Shown: positions 17,287-26,618 of the stretch, piece by piece
Position numbering within the stretch: the stretch's first letter is position 1
How the letters are laid out: the number at the start of each line of letters is the position of its first letter
Assembly (NCBI GenBank): GCA_937922595.1
Contig: CALAIY010000070.1
Location: 1-36,519 of the forward strand
Length of the DNA: 36,519 nucleotides
Direction of reading: 5' to 3'
Source of the DNA: an uncultured Verrucomicrobiales bacterium
Lineage (GTDB): Bacteria; Verrucomicrobiota; Verrucomicrobiia; Verrucomicrobiales; DEV007
Translations under genes and position numbers: made by a program
Notes under the pieces: generated by a model
What the model was told of the DNA's origin: nothing
Databases searched by the model: none
The model's input: only the letters and a program-made list of their open reading frames with translations

Positions 17287-18276
17287 CTATCTCACCAGCA
17301 AAGACTCTGCCAATCCCGCCTTTGCCAAAATCCGCAGTTTCTCCGTCGTCCCCATCACCTTCCCCTTTCCACGCAGCGGCCTCTCCGGATCCTCCTCAAT
17401 GATATCGTGAATCCGGAAATAGACCCCAAGTAAAGCCTTCAGCACAGAACGCTCCCGCGGAGCGAGCGACTTCAGAATCTCCGTAAAATACACCTCAGAT
17501 CGCTCGCGAAATGGACGCGCCTGAGCCACCAGCGCCTTGATCACCTTCGCCCCGCGCACAGTCTCTCCAGCCGCAAGCTCCCCCCGCAGCACCTCCGGCG
17601 TCGCCCCAAATTCATCCAGCAACGTCGCCGGAATCGTCACCAGCTGATCTCCCCCAGCCATTGCATCTTTCCTCAAATCCCGAGCAATGTGTGTGAGATA
17701 GCAAAACACACCCATTTCGTATCCCGCCTCAGCCAGCGGAAGCGAACGATCATGGCAATATCCTCCTTCGGAAACTTCACACGCCAATACGTAGAGAAAA
17801 ATCTCCGCCGGAGCCACCGTCGCCCCCACACAATACCCATAAAATTCATCCCACCCCGGCAGCGCCTTCTCCTCGATATCCGCCGTAAGTGCCGCGCCCA
17901 ACCGAGCCCAAGGCCCCACATCAAGCGTACTCCTTCCCAGAGTATCTTGAAGCGCAGTGAATACCACCGGCTCATAACTTCCCTCCCCCCCAATAAACGT
18001 CCCCGCTTTCGCCGCCCGCGATTGCTCTACCCAAAGTGCAATCTTCCCCACTGCCGCCCCTCGAGCCGCCACACGCTCCTCAGCAGAAAGCCCCATGAAT
18101 TCATCATCCACAAAATCATCAATCACCCGCATCGATGCATACGAACTCGCGAAGAGCGCATGCTTTTCCTTCGGCAGCGCTCGGCTCACCAGCCATAAAT
18201 TACTTTGGCTCGCACGCGTAATTTCGGCACAACGTACGTGCGCGGCGGCAATCGAATCTAATACCGCCGCAGCCAT
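17287..18276 (-). CDS. Squalene/phytoene synthase family protein
   Basis: Head-to-head prenyl transferase of 329 residues that condenses two prenyl diphosphates (C15 or C20). The first Asp-rich motif is in SSYASMRVIDDFVDDEF and the second is HIARDLRKD, in the expected positions; GYCVGATVAPAEIFLYVLA corresponds to the conserved YC-xx-A-x-x-V-G region. The product could be squalene, dehydrosqualene or phytoene, for hopanoids or carotenoids. Sequence alone does not decide, and no desaturase or cyclase gene lies nearby. The start codon directly abuts the lepB stop, so the two genes are probably co-transcribed. Confidence 0.85.
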   Translation of the reverse strand: MAAAVLDSIAAAHVRCAEITRASQSNLWLVSRALPKEKHALFASSYASMRVIDDFVDDEFMGLSAEERVAARGAAVGKIALWVEQSRAAKAGTFIGGEGSYEPVVFTALQDTLGRSTLDVGPWARLGAALTADIEEKALPGWDEFYGYCVGATVAPAEIFLYVLACEVSEGGYCHDRSLPLAEAGYEMGVFCYLTHIARDLRKDAMAGGDQLVTIPATLLDEFGATPEVLRGELAAGETVRGAKVIKALVAQARPFRERSEVYFTEILKSLAPRERSVLKALLGVYFRIHDIIEEDPERPLRGKGKVMGTTEKLRILAKAGLAESLLVR

Positions 18277-19545
18277 CTAATCAATTGATCCGAAATGGTG
18301 CCCGAAAGGGAAATACACAAAGAGCCCCGGCCCCACAAGATTCTTCTCCGGCACCGCCCCCCATGATCGGGAATCAGAGCTGTGAAAGCTATTATCTCCC
18401 ATCGCAAAATAATCCTTTTCGCCAAGCCTCTTATCTACAAGCGGGCGCCCAAGCGACCGGTGCAGCCTCGGATCACCGTACCCCTCATAGCCACCCTTCA
18501 TCGCCATCACCCGAGCCATCCCCGGCTCCTTCGCCTTCTCTCCATTAATCAAAAGATCCGTTCCTTCCACTGTAAGCACATCACCCGGCACACCCGTGAG
18601 ACGTTTAATATAGTGCTGCGACCCAAATCTCGGATCCATCTGAGATTGCGCGCCTTTGATACCTTTGGTCGTAAAGACAAACACCTCACCACGCTTGGCC
18701 GAACGAAAGTGATACGCCACTTTATTCACAAGCACCTGATCTCCCGTATCCACATACCCTCGAGCCAAAACATCTCCCTTTTTCACACGGAATGGCTCCC
18801 GAACAGTCTTATTCCCCACCATCTTCGTCTTCCCAGAAATCCTGAATTCCGGTCGCTTTCTCGTCCGTGGAATCTCAATCCTCCCTACCTGCGCAAGCCC
18901 CAGCCCAGTACCGGCTTCAAGGCCGCCATTACTCGACTGATCTCCAAGCAACTTATTCAACGGCGAATACACCTTAAACGTCGTCCCATCGTCATACTTG
19001 AAATAGGTAAACGTAAAAAATCGAGCAATCGTCTTCTCATAACCACCCACAATGATTCCATCCTTCGGAGCTTTCAGCTCAACGTAATTTCTCCCATACC
19101 ACACAAAATGCCCTAACTTCGTAAACAGCCCCGGCTGCTCTGGGAGTTCCCCAGTTTCATCCGGCTGCCACTGAGGAGTCGAGACAATCCCGTTCAACGT
19201 AGGCTGCATTGATCCCGTTGGGATCTTAAACGGCTGAAGAAAATAAGTCCGTATCCCCACTGCCACCGCGATCGCCACGAAAAACACCTCCACATTCTCC
19301 CGAAGCCCCGGGTGAGTCTGCATCGGCAAAGCCGTCTCACAGCGCTTCGTAAGATCCTTTGCCAGCACCTTGCACTGCTCACGATCGCGAGACTTGAGCG
19401 CATCCACAAACTTCCCCCGCGCCTCTCGAATACCATCAAGCTTCTCCTCAGAAAGAATATCCTCCTTATAGTCGAGGAATTTTTTCACCCCTTTGAGAAG
19501 CATCTTCCCTTCCTTGACGTAGCGGGGCTTTAAAAAATCGAACAT
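18277..19545 (-). CDS. lepB: Signal peptidase I with long cytoplasmic N-terminus
   Basis: Membrane protease that cleaves Sec and Tat signal peptides; 422 residues, longer than the usual 200-320. Residues 1-85 are a charged, helical cytoplasmic extension. A membrane helix (about 86-103) leads into the catalytic serine S112 in FKIPTGSMQPTL. The general-base lysine is in HYIKRLTGVPGDVL, and box E is GDNSFHSSDSRSWG near the end. An insertion between the Ser and Lys regions accounts for much of the extra length. It lies between lepA upstream (11 bases) and the synthase downstream (0 bases), all on the minus strand; lepA-lepB linkage is common in bacteria. Confidence 0.95.
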   Translation of the reverse strand: MFDFLKPRYVKEGKMLLKGVKKFLDYKEDILSEEKLDGIREARGKFVDALKSRDREQCKVLAKDLTKRCETALPMQTHPGLRENVEVFFVAIAVAVGIRTYFLQPFKIPTGSMQPTLNGIVSTPQWQPDETGELPEQPGLFTKLGHFVWYGRNYVELKAPKDGIIVGGYEKTIARFFTFTYFKYDDGTTFKVYSPLNKLLGDQSSNGGLEAGTGLGLAQVGRIEIPRTRKRPEFRISGKTKMVGNKTVREPFRVKKGDVLARGYVDTGDQVLVNKVAYHFRSAKRGEVFVFTTKGIKGAQSQMDPRFGSQHYIKRLTGVPGDVLTVEGTDLLINGEKAKEPGMARVMAMKGGYEGYGDPRLHRSLGRPLVDKRLGEKDYFAMGDNSFHSSDSRSWGAVPEKNLVGPGLFVYFPFGHHFGSID

Positions 19546-19555
19546 AAAAAATGAA

Positions 19556-21361
19556 TCAGTCGCCGGATTTAAGGACTTTAATAAACGCTTCTTGGGGGAT
19601 GTTCACCTTGCCAAACATCTTCATCTTCTCCTTCCCCTTCTTCTGCTTCTCCAGAAGCTTACGCTTACGCGAAATATCACCGCCGTAACACTTCGCCGTC
19701 ACGTTCTTGCGCATCGCGTTAATCGTCTCTCGCGCAATGATATTTGCACCAATACTCGCCTGGATTGGCACTTTAAACATCTGCACCGGAATCACTTCCT
19801 TGAGCTTTGCACAAAGCGCTCGCCCACGACTTTGAGCCTTCGTCGTATGCACGATACTTGAAAATGCATCCACCGGCTCCGCATTAATCAGCACATCCAT
19901 CTTCACCAGCTTGGCAGGCTCGTAGCCATCGTGCTCATAATCCATACTCCCATAGCCCTTCGTCGCACTTTTCAGCTTATCATTGAAATCGACCAGAATC
20001 TCATTCAGCGGCAGCCGCACCGTGAGCATCACGCGAGTATCATCAAGCGTCTCCGTATTAATCAGCGTGCCTCGCTTCTCCATCGTGAGCTGCATCATCT
20101 CACCAATATAATCATTCGGAACCAAAATAAACGCCTTCACCATCGGCTCTCGAATCTCCTCGATCTGAGAAGCATCCGGAAGAAACGTCGGATTATCCAC
20201 CTCAAGATCGCTACCATCCGTCTTCGTCACCTCATAAATCACCCCAGGGTAAGTCGAGATGATGTCCATATTAAACTCCCGGCGCAGACGCTCCAAGATA
20301 ATTTCCATATGAAGGAGACCAAGGAATCCACAGCGGAAACCAAAACCAAGCGCAGCAGAACTCTCCGAAGTAAACTGGAACGCCGCGTCATTAATCTGGA
20401 GTTTCCCCACCGCCAGCTTCAGCTGCTCAAAATCATCCGTACTCACCGGATAAATTCCGGCAAAAACCATCGGCTGAATCTCTTTAAAACCGGCAAGCGG
20501 CTCCGGTGCAGGCCGCTGTGATTCGGTCGCAGTATCGCCGATCTTCACCTCCGCTGCCGACTTCATGTTCGCGATCAAATACCCCACATCCCCCGATTCC
20601 AACACATCCCGCTTCGTCATCTTCGGGGTAAACACACCCACCTCCTTCACATCGTAAATTTTCCCCGTGCTCATCATCCGGATCGAAGTCCCCCGCTTCA
20701 ATGTCCCGGAAAACATCCGCACATAAGAAATCACTCCACGAAAGCTATCGTAAAGCGAATCAAAAACCGAAGCGCGAAGCAGCCCATCATCCCCGCCAAT
20801 CACCTTTGGCGAAGGCACCCGCGTGACCACCGCTTCCAAAATTTCTTCAATCCCGATCCCCATCTTCGCGCTCGCCGGCACCGCATCTTCCGCCGGTATC
20901 GCTAGAATGTCTTCCAGCATCCGATGCGCCATCGGGAGATCCGCATTAGGAAGGTCGATTTTATTGACCACCGGAACGATCGTGAGGTTCTGCGCATTCG
21001 CCAAGTGGAGATTTGCCACCGTCTGCGCCTCCACTCCCTGTGCCGCATCCACGATAAGAATCGCCCCCTCACACGCCGCAAGACTCCGCGAGACCTCATA
21101 CGAAAAATCCACGTGCCCCGGCGTATCAAGAAGATTCAGCTTATACGTCAGCCCATCCTTCGCCACATAATTCATCGTCACCGGATGAGACTTGATCGTG
21201 ATACCACGCTCACGCTCAAGATCCATCCCATCTAAAAGCTGATCTTGCTGCTCACGTTCAGTGATCGTTTGGGTGTGCTCAAGCAGCCGATCCGACAGCG
21301 TGGTTTTCCCGTGATCGATGTGGGCGATAATAGAAAAATTCCGGGTGCGCTCTAGGGACAT
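19556..21361 (-). CDS. lepA: Elongation factor 4 (LepA)
   Basis: Translational GTPase that acts on stalled or misassembled ribosomes; 601 residues, the family norm. G1 is [15 protein letters not shown]3 is DTPGHVDF and G4 is VNKIDLP. The EF4-specific C-terminal domain is present, with a lysine-rich end ([20 protein letters not shown]) that contacts tRNA and rRNA. The ATG at 21359-21361 ([18 protein letters not shown]) is the conserved start; the thirteen extra upstream codons are not supported by the family. First gene of the lepA-lepB-synthase run. Confidence 0.98.
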   Translation of the reverse strand: MSLERTRNFSIIAHIDHGKTTLSDRLLEHTQTITEREQQDQLLDGMDLERERGITIKSHPVTMNYVAKDGLTYKLNLLDTPGHVDFSYEVSRSLAACEGAILIVDAAQGVEAQTVANLHLANAQNLTIVPVVNKIDLPNADLPMAHRMLEDILAIPAEDAVPASAKMGIGIEEILEAVVTRVPSPKVIGGDDGLLRASVFDSLYDSFRGVISYVRMFSGTLKRGTSIRMMSTGKIYDVKEVGVFTPKMTKRDVLESGDVGYLIANMKSAAEVKIGDTATESQRPAPEPLAGFKEIQPMVFAGIYPVSTDDFEQLKLAVGKLQINDAAFQFTSESSAALGFGFRCGFLGLLHMEIILERLRREFNMDIISTYPGVIYEVTKTDGSDLEVDNPTFLPDASQIEEIREPMVKAFILVPNDYIGEMMQLTMEKRGTLINTETLDDTRVMLTVRLPLNEILVDFNDKLKSATKGYGSMDYEHDGYEPAKLVKMDVLINAEPVDAFSSIVHTTKAQSRGRALCAKLKEVIPVQMFKVPIQASIGANIIARETINAMRKNVTAKCYGGDISRKRKLLEKQKKGKEKMKMFGKVNIPQEAFIKVLKSGD

Positions 21362-21492
21362 GGGGGCGGTAAAGGACGGCGATCCTAGTAGCGAATACAA
21401 GAAGTGTAAAGCAGGCTAGAAAAACGCGAGTTTCTCGCTACAATCCCGCTACCTCGAAGCAATGTAAATTCTTCTCAGCTGTAAAAATTAAG

Positions 21493-21520
21493 GTTTACTT
21501 AAATATACGCCCATTCTAAT
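21493..21520 (+). promoter_or_regulatory. Probable sigma-70-type promoter for the coiled-coil gene
   Basis: In the AT-rich divergent spacer, GTTTAC (21493-21498) and TCTAAT (21515-21520, five of six match to TATAAT) are 16 bases apart, about 50 bases before the start of the 21573 gene. A reading one base over (TTTACT-17-TAATCT) is also possible. No start-site data. Confidence 0.4.
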
Positions 21521-21572
21521 CTTTTTAGAGAAACTTCCTCATCTTTCCCCACCCGAACACCCGCATATTCCC

Positions 21573-22808
21573 ATGGACTCTCAAGACTCACCGGACGCCA
21601 CCCCGGAAAAGAAAAGCTCATCAATCAGCACATGGCTCTTCGCCATCGGCCTTCTCTTTGTGGGAATCGCCTTCGCCTTCGCCTTCTCGATCCACGAAGA
21701 TAAAGTGAAGACAGAAGAGCAGCTAAAGCTCGTCGAGACGGATAACAAAAATCTGATGGTCGCGAAAACCGACCTCACAAAAGAGCGCGACGACCTCACC
21801 GTAAAAGCTGAATCCCTCACCAAAAAGCTCGCCGCCGCTGGAGAACTCGAGACCAAGCTGAAAAACGACATCACTAGCCTCGAAGGCAACGTCTCAAAGC
21901 TCACCGATAATAAAAAGCAGCTCGAGACGAACCTTGATGGCCTCAAGAAAAAGCTCGCCGCCATCGAGAAAGAACGCACCAAGCTCCAGACAGAACTCAG
22001 CAAAGCCACCTCTTCAAACCAGGCACTCACCAAGACCAAAGAAGAGAACTCCAAGAAAATCGGATCACTCGAAGAGAAAGTCGCCAAACTCGAAGGCGAC
22101 CTCAAGAATCAGTCCACCACCTTGGAAACACTCAAAGCCGAGCGCGATCGCCTCGCCCAAGGCAAGAAAGCAGCCGAAGACAAAGTCGCTCAGCTCACCG
22201 CCGAAGCCGAGAAAATGAAAGCTGCCAACGCTCAAACTGCCGCAAAAACCACCGAGCTTGAAAACAAAATCAAAGCCAGCGGAAATCAGAAGCAGGAACT
22301 CGAGAAACTCAAAAAAGAGCGCGACGTCCTCATCTCCGACAAAAAAGCACTCGCCGAGCAGCTCGCCGAAGTCGCAGCCAAGCTCGAAGAACTCACCAAG
22401 AAAAAAGCCGAAGCAGATAAAGGCGGCGACACCGCAGCCATCAAAGCCGCCAACGAAAAAAACGCCGCCCTCACCGCCGAGCGCGACGAACTCAAGCGCC
22501 GCATCGCCGAAATGGCCAAGCTCAAAACCGTCCACGCAGACACCAGCACGCTCGACGGACTTCAGTCCAGCCTCGTTGAAATCCAAAAAACCAACGCCCG
22601 CATCTCACAAGCGTTCCACGAAATGTCCAACAAAGCCCACGCGCTCAACGAGCAGATTCAGCAGCTCGAGCAAGCTCTCGGCAATGAGATCAAAAAGAAC
22701 ACCATCCTGAACGCTAATTCCCCAGAAGGTCTCACCTTCTCCCAGGCCGACCGCCAGCTCATCGAGCGCGTCGAGCAGCTCCAGCGCGACCTTCTTGGTT
22801 CAAACTAA
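21573..22808 (+). CDS. Membrane-anchored long coiled-coil protein
   Basis: Protein of 411 residues with no recognised family. A short cytoplasmic head (MDSQDSPDATPEKKSSSIS), one membrane helix (about residues 20-40, WLFAIGLLFVGIAFAFAF), then an almost unbroken coiled coil of about 330 residues rich in Lys, Glu, Leu and Ala, with no proline breaks. A shorter less regular tail follows. The pattern fits a rod projecting about 45-50 nm if fully extended. It stands alone between a promoter-like sequence and a strong terminator, so it is probably a single-gene unit. The function is unknown; the composition biases similarity searches. Confidence 0.75.
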   Translation: MDSQDSPDATPEKKSSSISTWLFAIGLLFVGIAFAFAFSIHEDKVKTEEQLKLVETDNKNLMVAKTDLTKERDDLTVKAESLTKKLAAAGELETKLKNDITSLEGNVSKLTDNKKQLETNLDGLKKKLAAIEKERTKLQTELSKATSSNQALTKTKEENSKKIGSLEEKVAKLEGDLKNQSTTLETLKAERDRLAQGKKAAEDKVAQLTAEAEKMKAANAQTAAKTTELENKIKASGNQKQELEKLKKERDVLISDKKALAEQLAEVAAKLEELTKKKAEADKGGDTAAIKAANEKNAALTAERDELKRRIAEMAKLKTVHADTSTLDGLQSSLVEIQKTNARISQAFHEMSNKAHALNEQIQQLEQALGNEIKKNTILNANSPEGLTFSQADRQLIERVEQLQRDLLGSN

Positions 22809-22834
22809 AAGAAAGCTCAAAGCAATTTTTCCTC

Positions 22835-22864
22835 AAAGGGCGCGGTTAATCCCGCGCCCTTTTT
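22835..22864. terminator. Rho-independent terminator (shared by the 21573 gene and recQ)
   Basis: Eight-base GC stem GGGCGCGG / CCGCGCCC (22838-22845 with 22852-22859), loop TTAATC, flanked by AAA on the left and TTTTT on the right. The A and T flanks make it usable from both sides, and it lies between two convergent genes. Confidence 0.92.
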
Positions 22865-22878
22865 CGTGCGCAGATCAG

Positions 22879-25062
22879 CTACTCTGCCACCATCCTCGCA
22901 ATCACGATTCGGATCTGCCCATAGCTAAATTTTTGTCCCCCAGCCTCATAGATTGGCTTAAGCGGCTCAGCCCCATGCTGAGCAATAAGCTTCCGCAGCC
23001 CCTCTTCCTCCACCTCGCTCACGAAAGCCCGGTGATCCACCGCCTCGCCTTCCTCAATCAAGCGTGCCACATGGCTCTCCACCGTGCTCAGGCCGATCCC
23101 GCGTTTTTTCGCTATCTCTGCGAGGCTGAGATTCTCTTTTAAGAGATCAAGCGTCGCGTAAAAAGTATTGCTGAGCGGCTTCTTAATCCCGTCTTTCGAA
23201 GGCGGAGCGCCACCATCAGGAAGTGCCTCCAATTTTTGCCCCTTCACCTCAGGATGCTCCGAGAAATACCCGCTCAGAGCCTTCATAAATGCGGCTCCGA
23301 ATTTTTCAAATTTCTCCTGCCCGATCCCATGCAGCTTCAGAAAATCGGCTTCCGTCTCAGGCATCAGCGCCGTCATCTGACGCAACGTCCGATCACTCGC
23401 CACCACAAATGGCGGCACCGCCTGCCCATCCGCAATCTCTTTCCGCACCGCTCTCAAATGCTCGAACAGCCCCCGATCATAAGCGAAATCCTCCTCCACA
23501 GTCGCCCGTGAGCGACCAGCTTTCTCCGGCTCAACACGCTGATCTTGTAACGTCTCAAACGTCTCCTCCCCCTTCATGATCCGCCAAGCTCGCTCGCTTA
23601 ATTTTGGCACAGAATAATCTCCCGGAGGAACCACCACCACCCCCTCACTGATGAGACTATCCAGTAAGGAACGCCAATAAGCCTTCGGCTGTCCCTTTCC
23701 CAGCCCATAAGTCTTGAGCTGATTGTGCCCCATCTCGCGAATCCTCTGGGTATTTGCTCCCGTCACAATATCACAGATGTGCACCGCTCCGAAACGCTCG
23801 CCACTACGCGCCATCGCAGAAAGAAGCACCTGCGCATCGCGGGTGACGTCTTTTTTCTCGAAATTGCCATCACAAAAATCGCAGGAACCACAATTTTCCG
23901 CCTCCAGCGTCTCCCCAAAATATCCCAAGAGACTTCTCCTCCGACACCGCGGCTGAGCGCCGAAACTCTCCATCGCCCGCAACAAATCCAACGAACGCCT
24001 TCGCTCTTCTTCATTTTCGATCTCATCAATAAACCGCCGAATCTTGAAGCCATCCCCCGGCGAATAGAGAAGAAGGCAGTGCGAAGGCTCACCATCACGC
24101 CCCGCTCGTCCCGTCTCCTGATAGTAGCTTTCGATATTTTTCGGCAAATCCCCATGAATCACAAAGCGCACATCAGGCTTATCAATTCCCATCCCAAAGG
24201 CCACCGTCGCCACGATAATTCGGCAGTTATCCCGGAGGAATGCCTCCTGCGTCTCCGAGCGCTCCGCATTTCCCATCCCTGCATGGTAGGCACGCGCATC
24301 AATCCCCTGCCTCTTCAGCATCTCCGCCGTAGCTTCAACCGACTTCCTACTGGTGCGATAAATGATCCCACACTGACCCTCCCGAGCCTTAATAAATTCC
24401 ACCATCTGCCGCTCCCAATCCTTTTTCGCCCGCACTTCGTAGTAGAGATTCTTCCGATCAAACGAAGCCCGCACTTTCACCGCTTTCTCCAGCTCAAGAT
24501 GTCGCTCGATATCCTCCGCCACCTGATGCGTCGCAGTTGCCGTGAAAGCCGCCATCGGCACTCCAGGAAACTCCTTTTTCAACTGCGCGAGAAAGAGATA
24601 GTCCGGCCGAAAATCGTGCCCCCACTCCGAAAGACAGTGCGCCTCGTCGATCGCAAAAAACGACGGTTTTCCCAGCGGGCAATCACGCAATTTGTCCAAA
24701 AAGCCCGGCACACAAAGCCGCTCCGGAGCAGCATACAAAAGATCCAACTCACCCGAGCCGTAAGCCCTCGCCGCCTCCCTCCGCTCTTCTATCGAAGCCG
24801 CACTATTCACACAAGCAGCCCGAATCCCATTCGCTCGCGCCGCATCCACCTGATCCTTCATCAATGCAATAAGCGGGCTCACCACCACTGCACAGCCGTC
24901 CTTCGCCACCGCCGGAAGCTGATAGCAGAGACTCTTCCCCCCACCCGTCGGCATCACCCCAAAAACATCCCTCCCCGCTAGAAGCCCCTCCACAAGCCCC
25001 TCCTGGTGAGAGCGAAAGCCAGAGAAACCAAAAGTATCTCGAAGTATCGATTGGGTATTCAT
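22879..25062 (-). CDS. recQ: ATP-dependent DNA helicase RecQ
   Basis: 3'-5' helicase in recombinational repair and fork restart; 727 residues. Helicase core: Walker A MPTGGGKSLCYQ, the DEAH box with its aromatic loop (IDEAHCLSEWGHDFRPDY), FTATA, and GRAGRDGEPSHC (motif VI). The zinc-binding part of RecQ-C has RCRRRSLLGYFGE, then CGSCDFC. The RQC winged helix follows, then an HRDC domain (FVVASDRTLRQM). The C-terminal 90 residues form an added HTH-type domain (LAEIAKKRGIGLSTVESHVARL), as in the longer RecQ proteins of the RecQ/RpnC type. The start is the ATG at 25060-25062 (MNTQSILRDTFGF); thirteen upstream codons are open but not family-like. Confidence 0.96.
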   Translation of the reverse strand: MNTQSILRDTFGFSGFRSHQEGLVEGLLAGRDVFGVMPTGGGKSLCYQLPAVAKDGCAVVVSPLIALMKDQVDAARANGIRAACVNSAASIEERREAARAYGSGELDLLYAAPERLCVPGFLDKLRDCPLGKPSFFAIDEAHCLSEWGHDFRPDYLFLAQLKKEFPGVPMAAFTATATHQVAEDIERHLELEKAVKVRASFDRKNLYYEVRAKKDWERQMVEFIKAREGQCGIIYRTSRKSVEATAEMLKRQGIDARAYHAGMGNAERSETQEAFLRDNCRIIVATVAFGMGIDKPDVRFVIHGDLPKNIESYYQETGRAGRDGEPSHCLLLYSPGDGFKIRRFIDEIENEEERRRSLDLLRAMESFGAQPRCRRRSLLGYFGETLEAENCGSCDFCDGNFEKKDVTRDAQVLLSAMARSGERFGAVHICDIVTGANTQRIREMGHNQLKTYGLGKGQPKAYWRSLLDSLISEGVVVVPPGDYSVPKLSERAWRIMKGEETFETLQDQRVEPEKAGRSRATVEEDFAYDRGLFEHLRAVRKEIADGQAVPPFVVASDRTLRQMTALMPETEADFLKLHGIGQEKFEKFGAAFMKALSGYFSEHPEVKGQKLEALPDGGAPPSKDGIKKPLSNTFYATLDLLKENLSLAEIAKKRGIGLSTVESHVARLIEEGEAVDHRAFVSEVEEEGLRKLIAQHGAEPLKPIYEAGGQKFSYGQIRIVIARMVAE

Positions 25063-25196
25063 AAGAACAGGCACCCTCCCTTGCCCCCCACACTTCGTCA
25101 AGAAAAAGGGATTCTGTGCCAGCTCTCGTCCAAGCGATCAGGCTTAAGTTCCACTCTCTAAAGTTGCCAGCCGATAAAAAGTCCACAGTATGCGCG

Positions 25197-26588
25197 ATGA
25201 TCCAGACCACTCCCCTCTGCAAGCCACCGCTCGACCCAGAATTCATCCCAGCAGCACTTTGGAATCGTGAATACCGCAAAGCCGCAGCCAGCACCCCTGC
25301 CAGCCGCAAAGTAAGCATCGCCGTAGATCGCCCCGAAGGCACCTCCTGGATCTACGAGACTAGCCTACTTCCCACATCGGACGAATCCGCAGCAGACACC
25401 CTCAAATACTGCGAGCGCATCGTAAAATTCCTCCTTTGGGCCTGGGGAGGCTCAAGCGTCCGCATCAGCAACGCCCCCGATGTAGTCGAGCAGCTACAAG
25501 CCATCTACTCCGCGGATGGCGCTCGCGCCTTCGATCACGGATTCATGGGCACCACCTGTTTCGACAAAGCCTTCTCCATCACCAACGCAGATGAAGCAGA
25601 CCTCACGGAAACACTCCCACCCGCCACCGGCGGTGTCGGCTCGCTCAAAGGCAACCGCCTCGGATTCGACCTCGGCGGAAGCGACCGCAAATGCGCCGCC
25701 ATGATCGACGGCAAAGTCGTATTTTCCGAGGAAATCAAATGGAGCCCCTATTTCGAAAGCGACCCAGCCTACCACCGAGCCGGGATTGAAGACAGCCTCA
25801 AGCGAGCCGCCGCCCACCTTCCAAGCGTCGATGCCATCGGAGGCAGCGCCGCCGGCATCTACATCAACAACGAACCCCGCGTCGGCTCACTCTACCGCGG
25901 CATCAGCCCTGAAGACTTCCAGAAATCAATCCGCCCACTCTTCCACGAACTAAAATCCGAGTGGAACGACATTCCCTTCGAATTGGCAAACGACGGCGAC
26001 GTCACCGCCATGGCCGGAGCCATGGCCATCAACGACAACGCAGTACTCGGCATCTCGATGGGCACCAGCCTCGCCGCAGGCTACATCAACACCAGCGGCT
26101 CCGTCACCGGCTGGATCAATGAGCTCGCCTTCGTCCCCGTCGACTACCGCCAAGGCGTCGCCACCGACGAATGGAGCGGCGACGACGGCTGCGGCGTGCA
26201 ATATTTCTCCCAGCAAGGCGTCGGCCGCCTCCTCCCCCTTTCTGGCATCGAAGTCAGCCAAGACCTAGGCCTTCCCGAAAAGCTCGAAGCCGTCCAGGAA
26301 CTAGTCGCACAAGGCGATGAACGCGCAGAAGCCATCTACCAGACCATCGGCATCTGCTTCGGCTACACCATCGCCCACTTTTCCGAATTCTACGAATTCC
26401 GCCACCTCCTCCTCCTCGGTCGAGTCAGCTCCGGCAAAGGCGGCGATATCATCATGGCCGAAGCCCGCCGCGTCCTCGACCTAGAATTCCCCGAACTCTC
26501 CAAGACCATCGCCTTCCAAACCCCAGATGAAAAAACCAAACGCCACGGCCAAGCCATCGCCGCAGCCACCCTTCCAAAACTCGATTAA
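25197..26588 (+). CDS. ROK-like (ASKHA-fold) sugar kinase or related protein
   Basis: 463 residues, long for a ROK protein, with about 160 residues before the kinase-like core. The core begins with the phosphate loop FDLGGSDRKCAAMIDG, followed by GGSAAGIYINNEPRVGSLYR, then ELANDGDVTAMAGA (the DxD-like catalytic region) and GISMGTSLAAGYI. No CxCGxxGC zinc motif and no DNA-binding HTH are seen. A sugar or amino-sugar kinase is likely; the substrate is unknown. The ATG at 25197 is preferred over the open frame from 25116. A PIG-L deacetylase gene starts 30 bases after its stop, so the two are probably co-transcribed and may act in one amino-sugar route. Confidence 0.7.
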   Translation: MIQTTPLCKPPLDPEFIPAALWNREYRKAAASTPASRKVSIAVDRPEGTSWIYETSLLPTSDESAADTLKYCERIVKFLLWAWGGSSVRISNAPDVVEQLQAIYSADGARAFDHGFMGTTCFDKAFSITNADEADLTETLPPATGGVGSLKGNRLGFDLGGSDRKCAAMIDGKVVFSEEIKWSPYFESDPAYHRAGIEDSLKRAAAHLPSVDAIGGSAAGIYINNEPRVGSLYRGISPEDFQKSIRPLFHELKSEWNDIPFELANDGDVTAMAGAMAINDNAVLGISMGTSLAAGYINTSGSVTGWINELAFVPVDYRQGVATDEWSGDDGCGVQYFSQQGVGRLLPLSGIEVSQDLGLPEKLEAVQELVAQGDERAEAIYQTIGICFGYTIAHFSEFYEFRHLLLLGRVSSGKGGDIIMAEARRVLDLEFPELSKTIAFQTPDEKTKRHGQAIAAATLPKLD

Positions 26589-26618
26589 TCGACTCCGCAC
26601 CCTCCGCCAATTAAATCG

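Noticed and set aside
21573-22808. Similarity of the coiled-coil proteins to SMC or myosin-like proteins
   Set aside because: Composition-driven only; there is no ATPase head or hinge.
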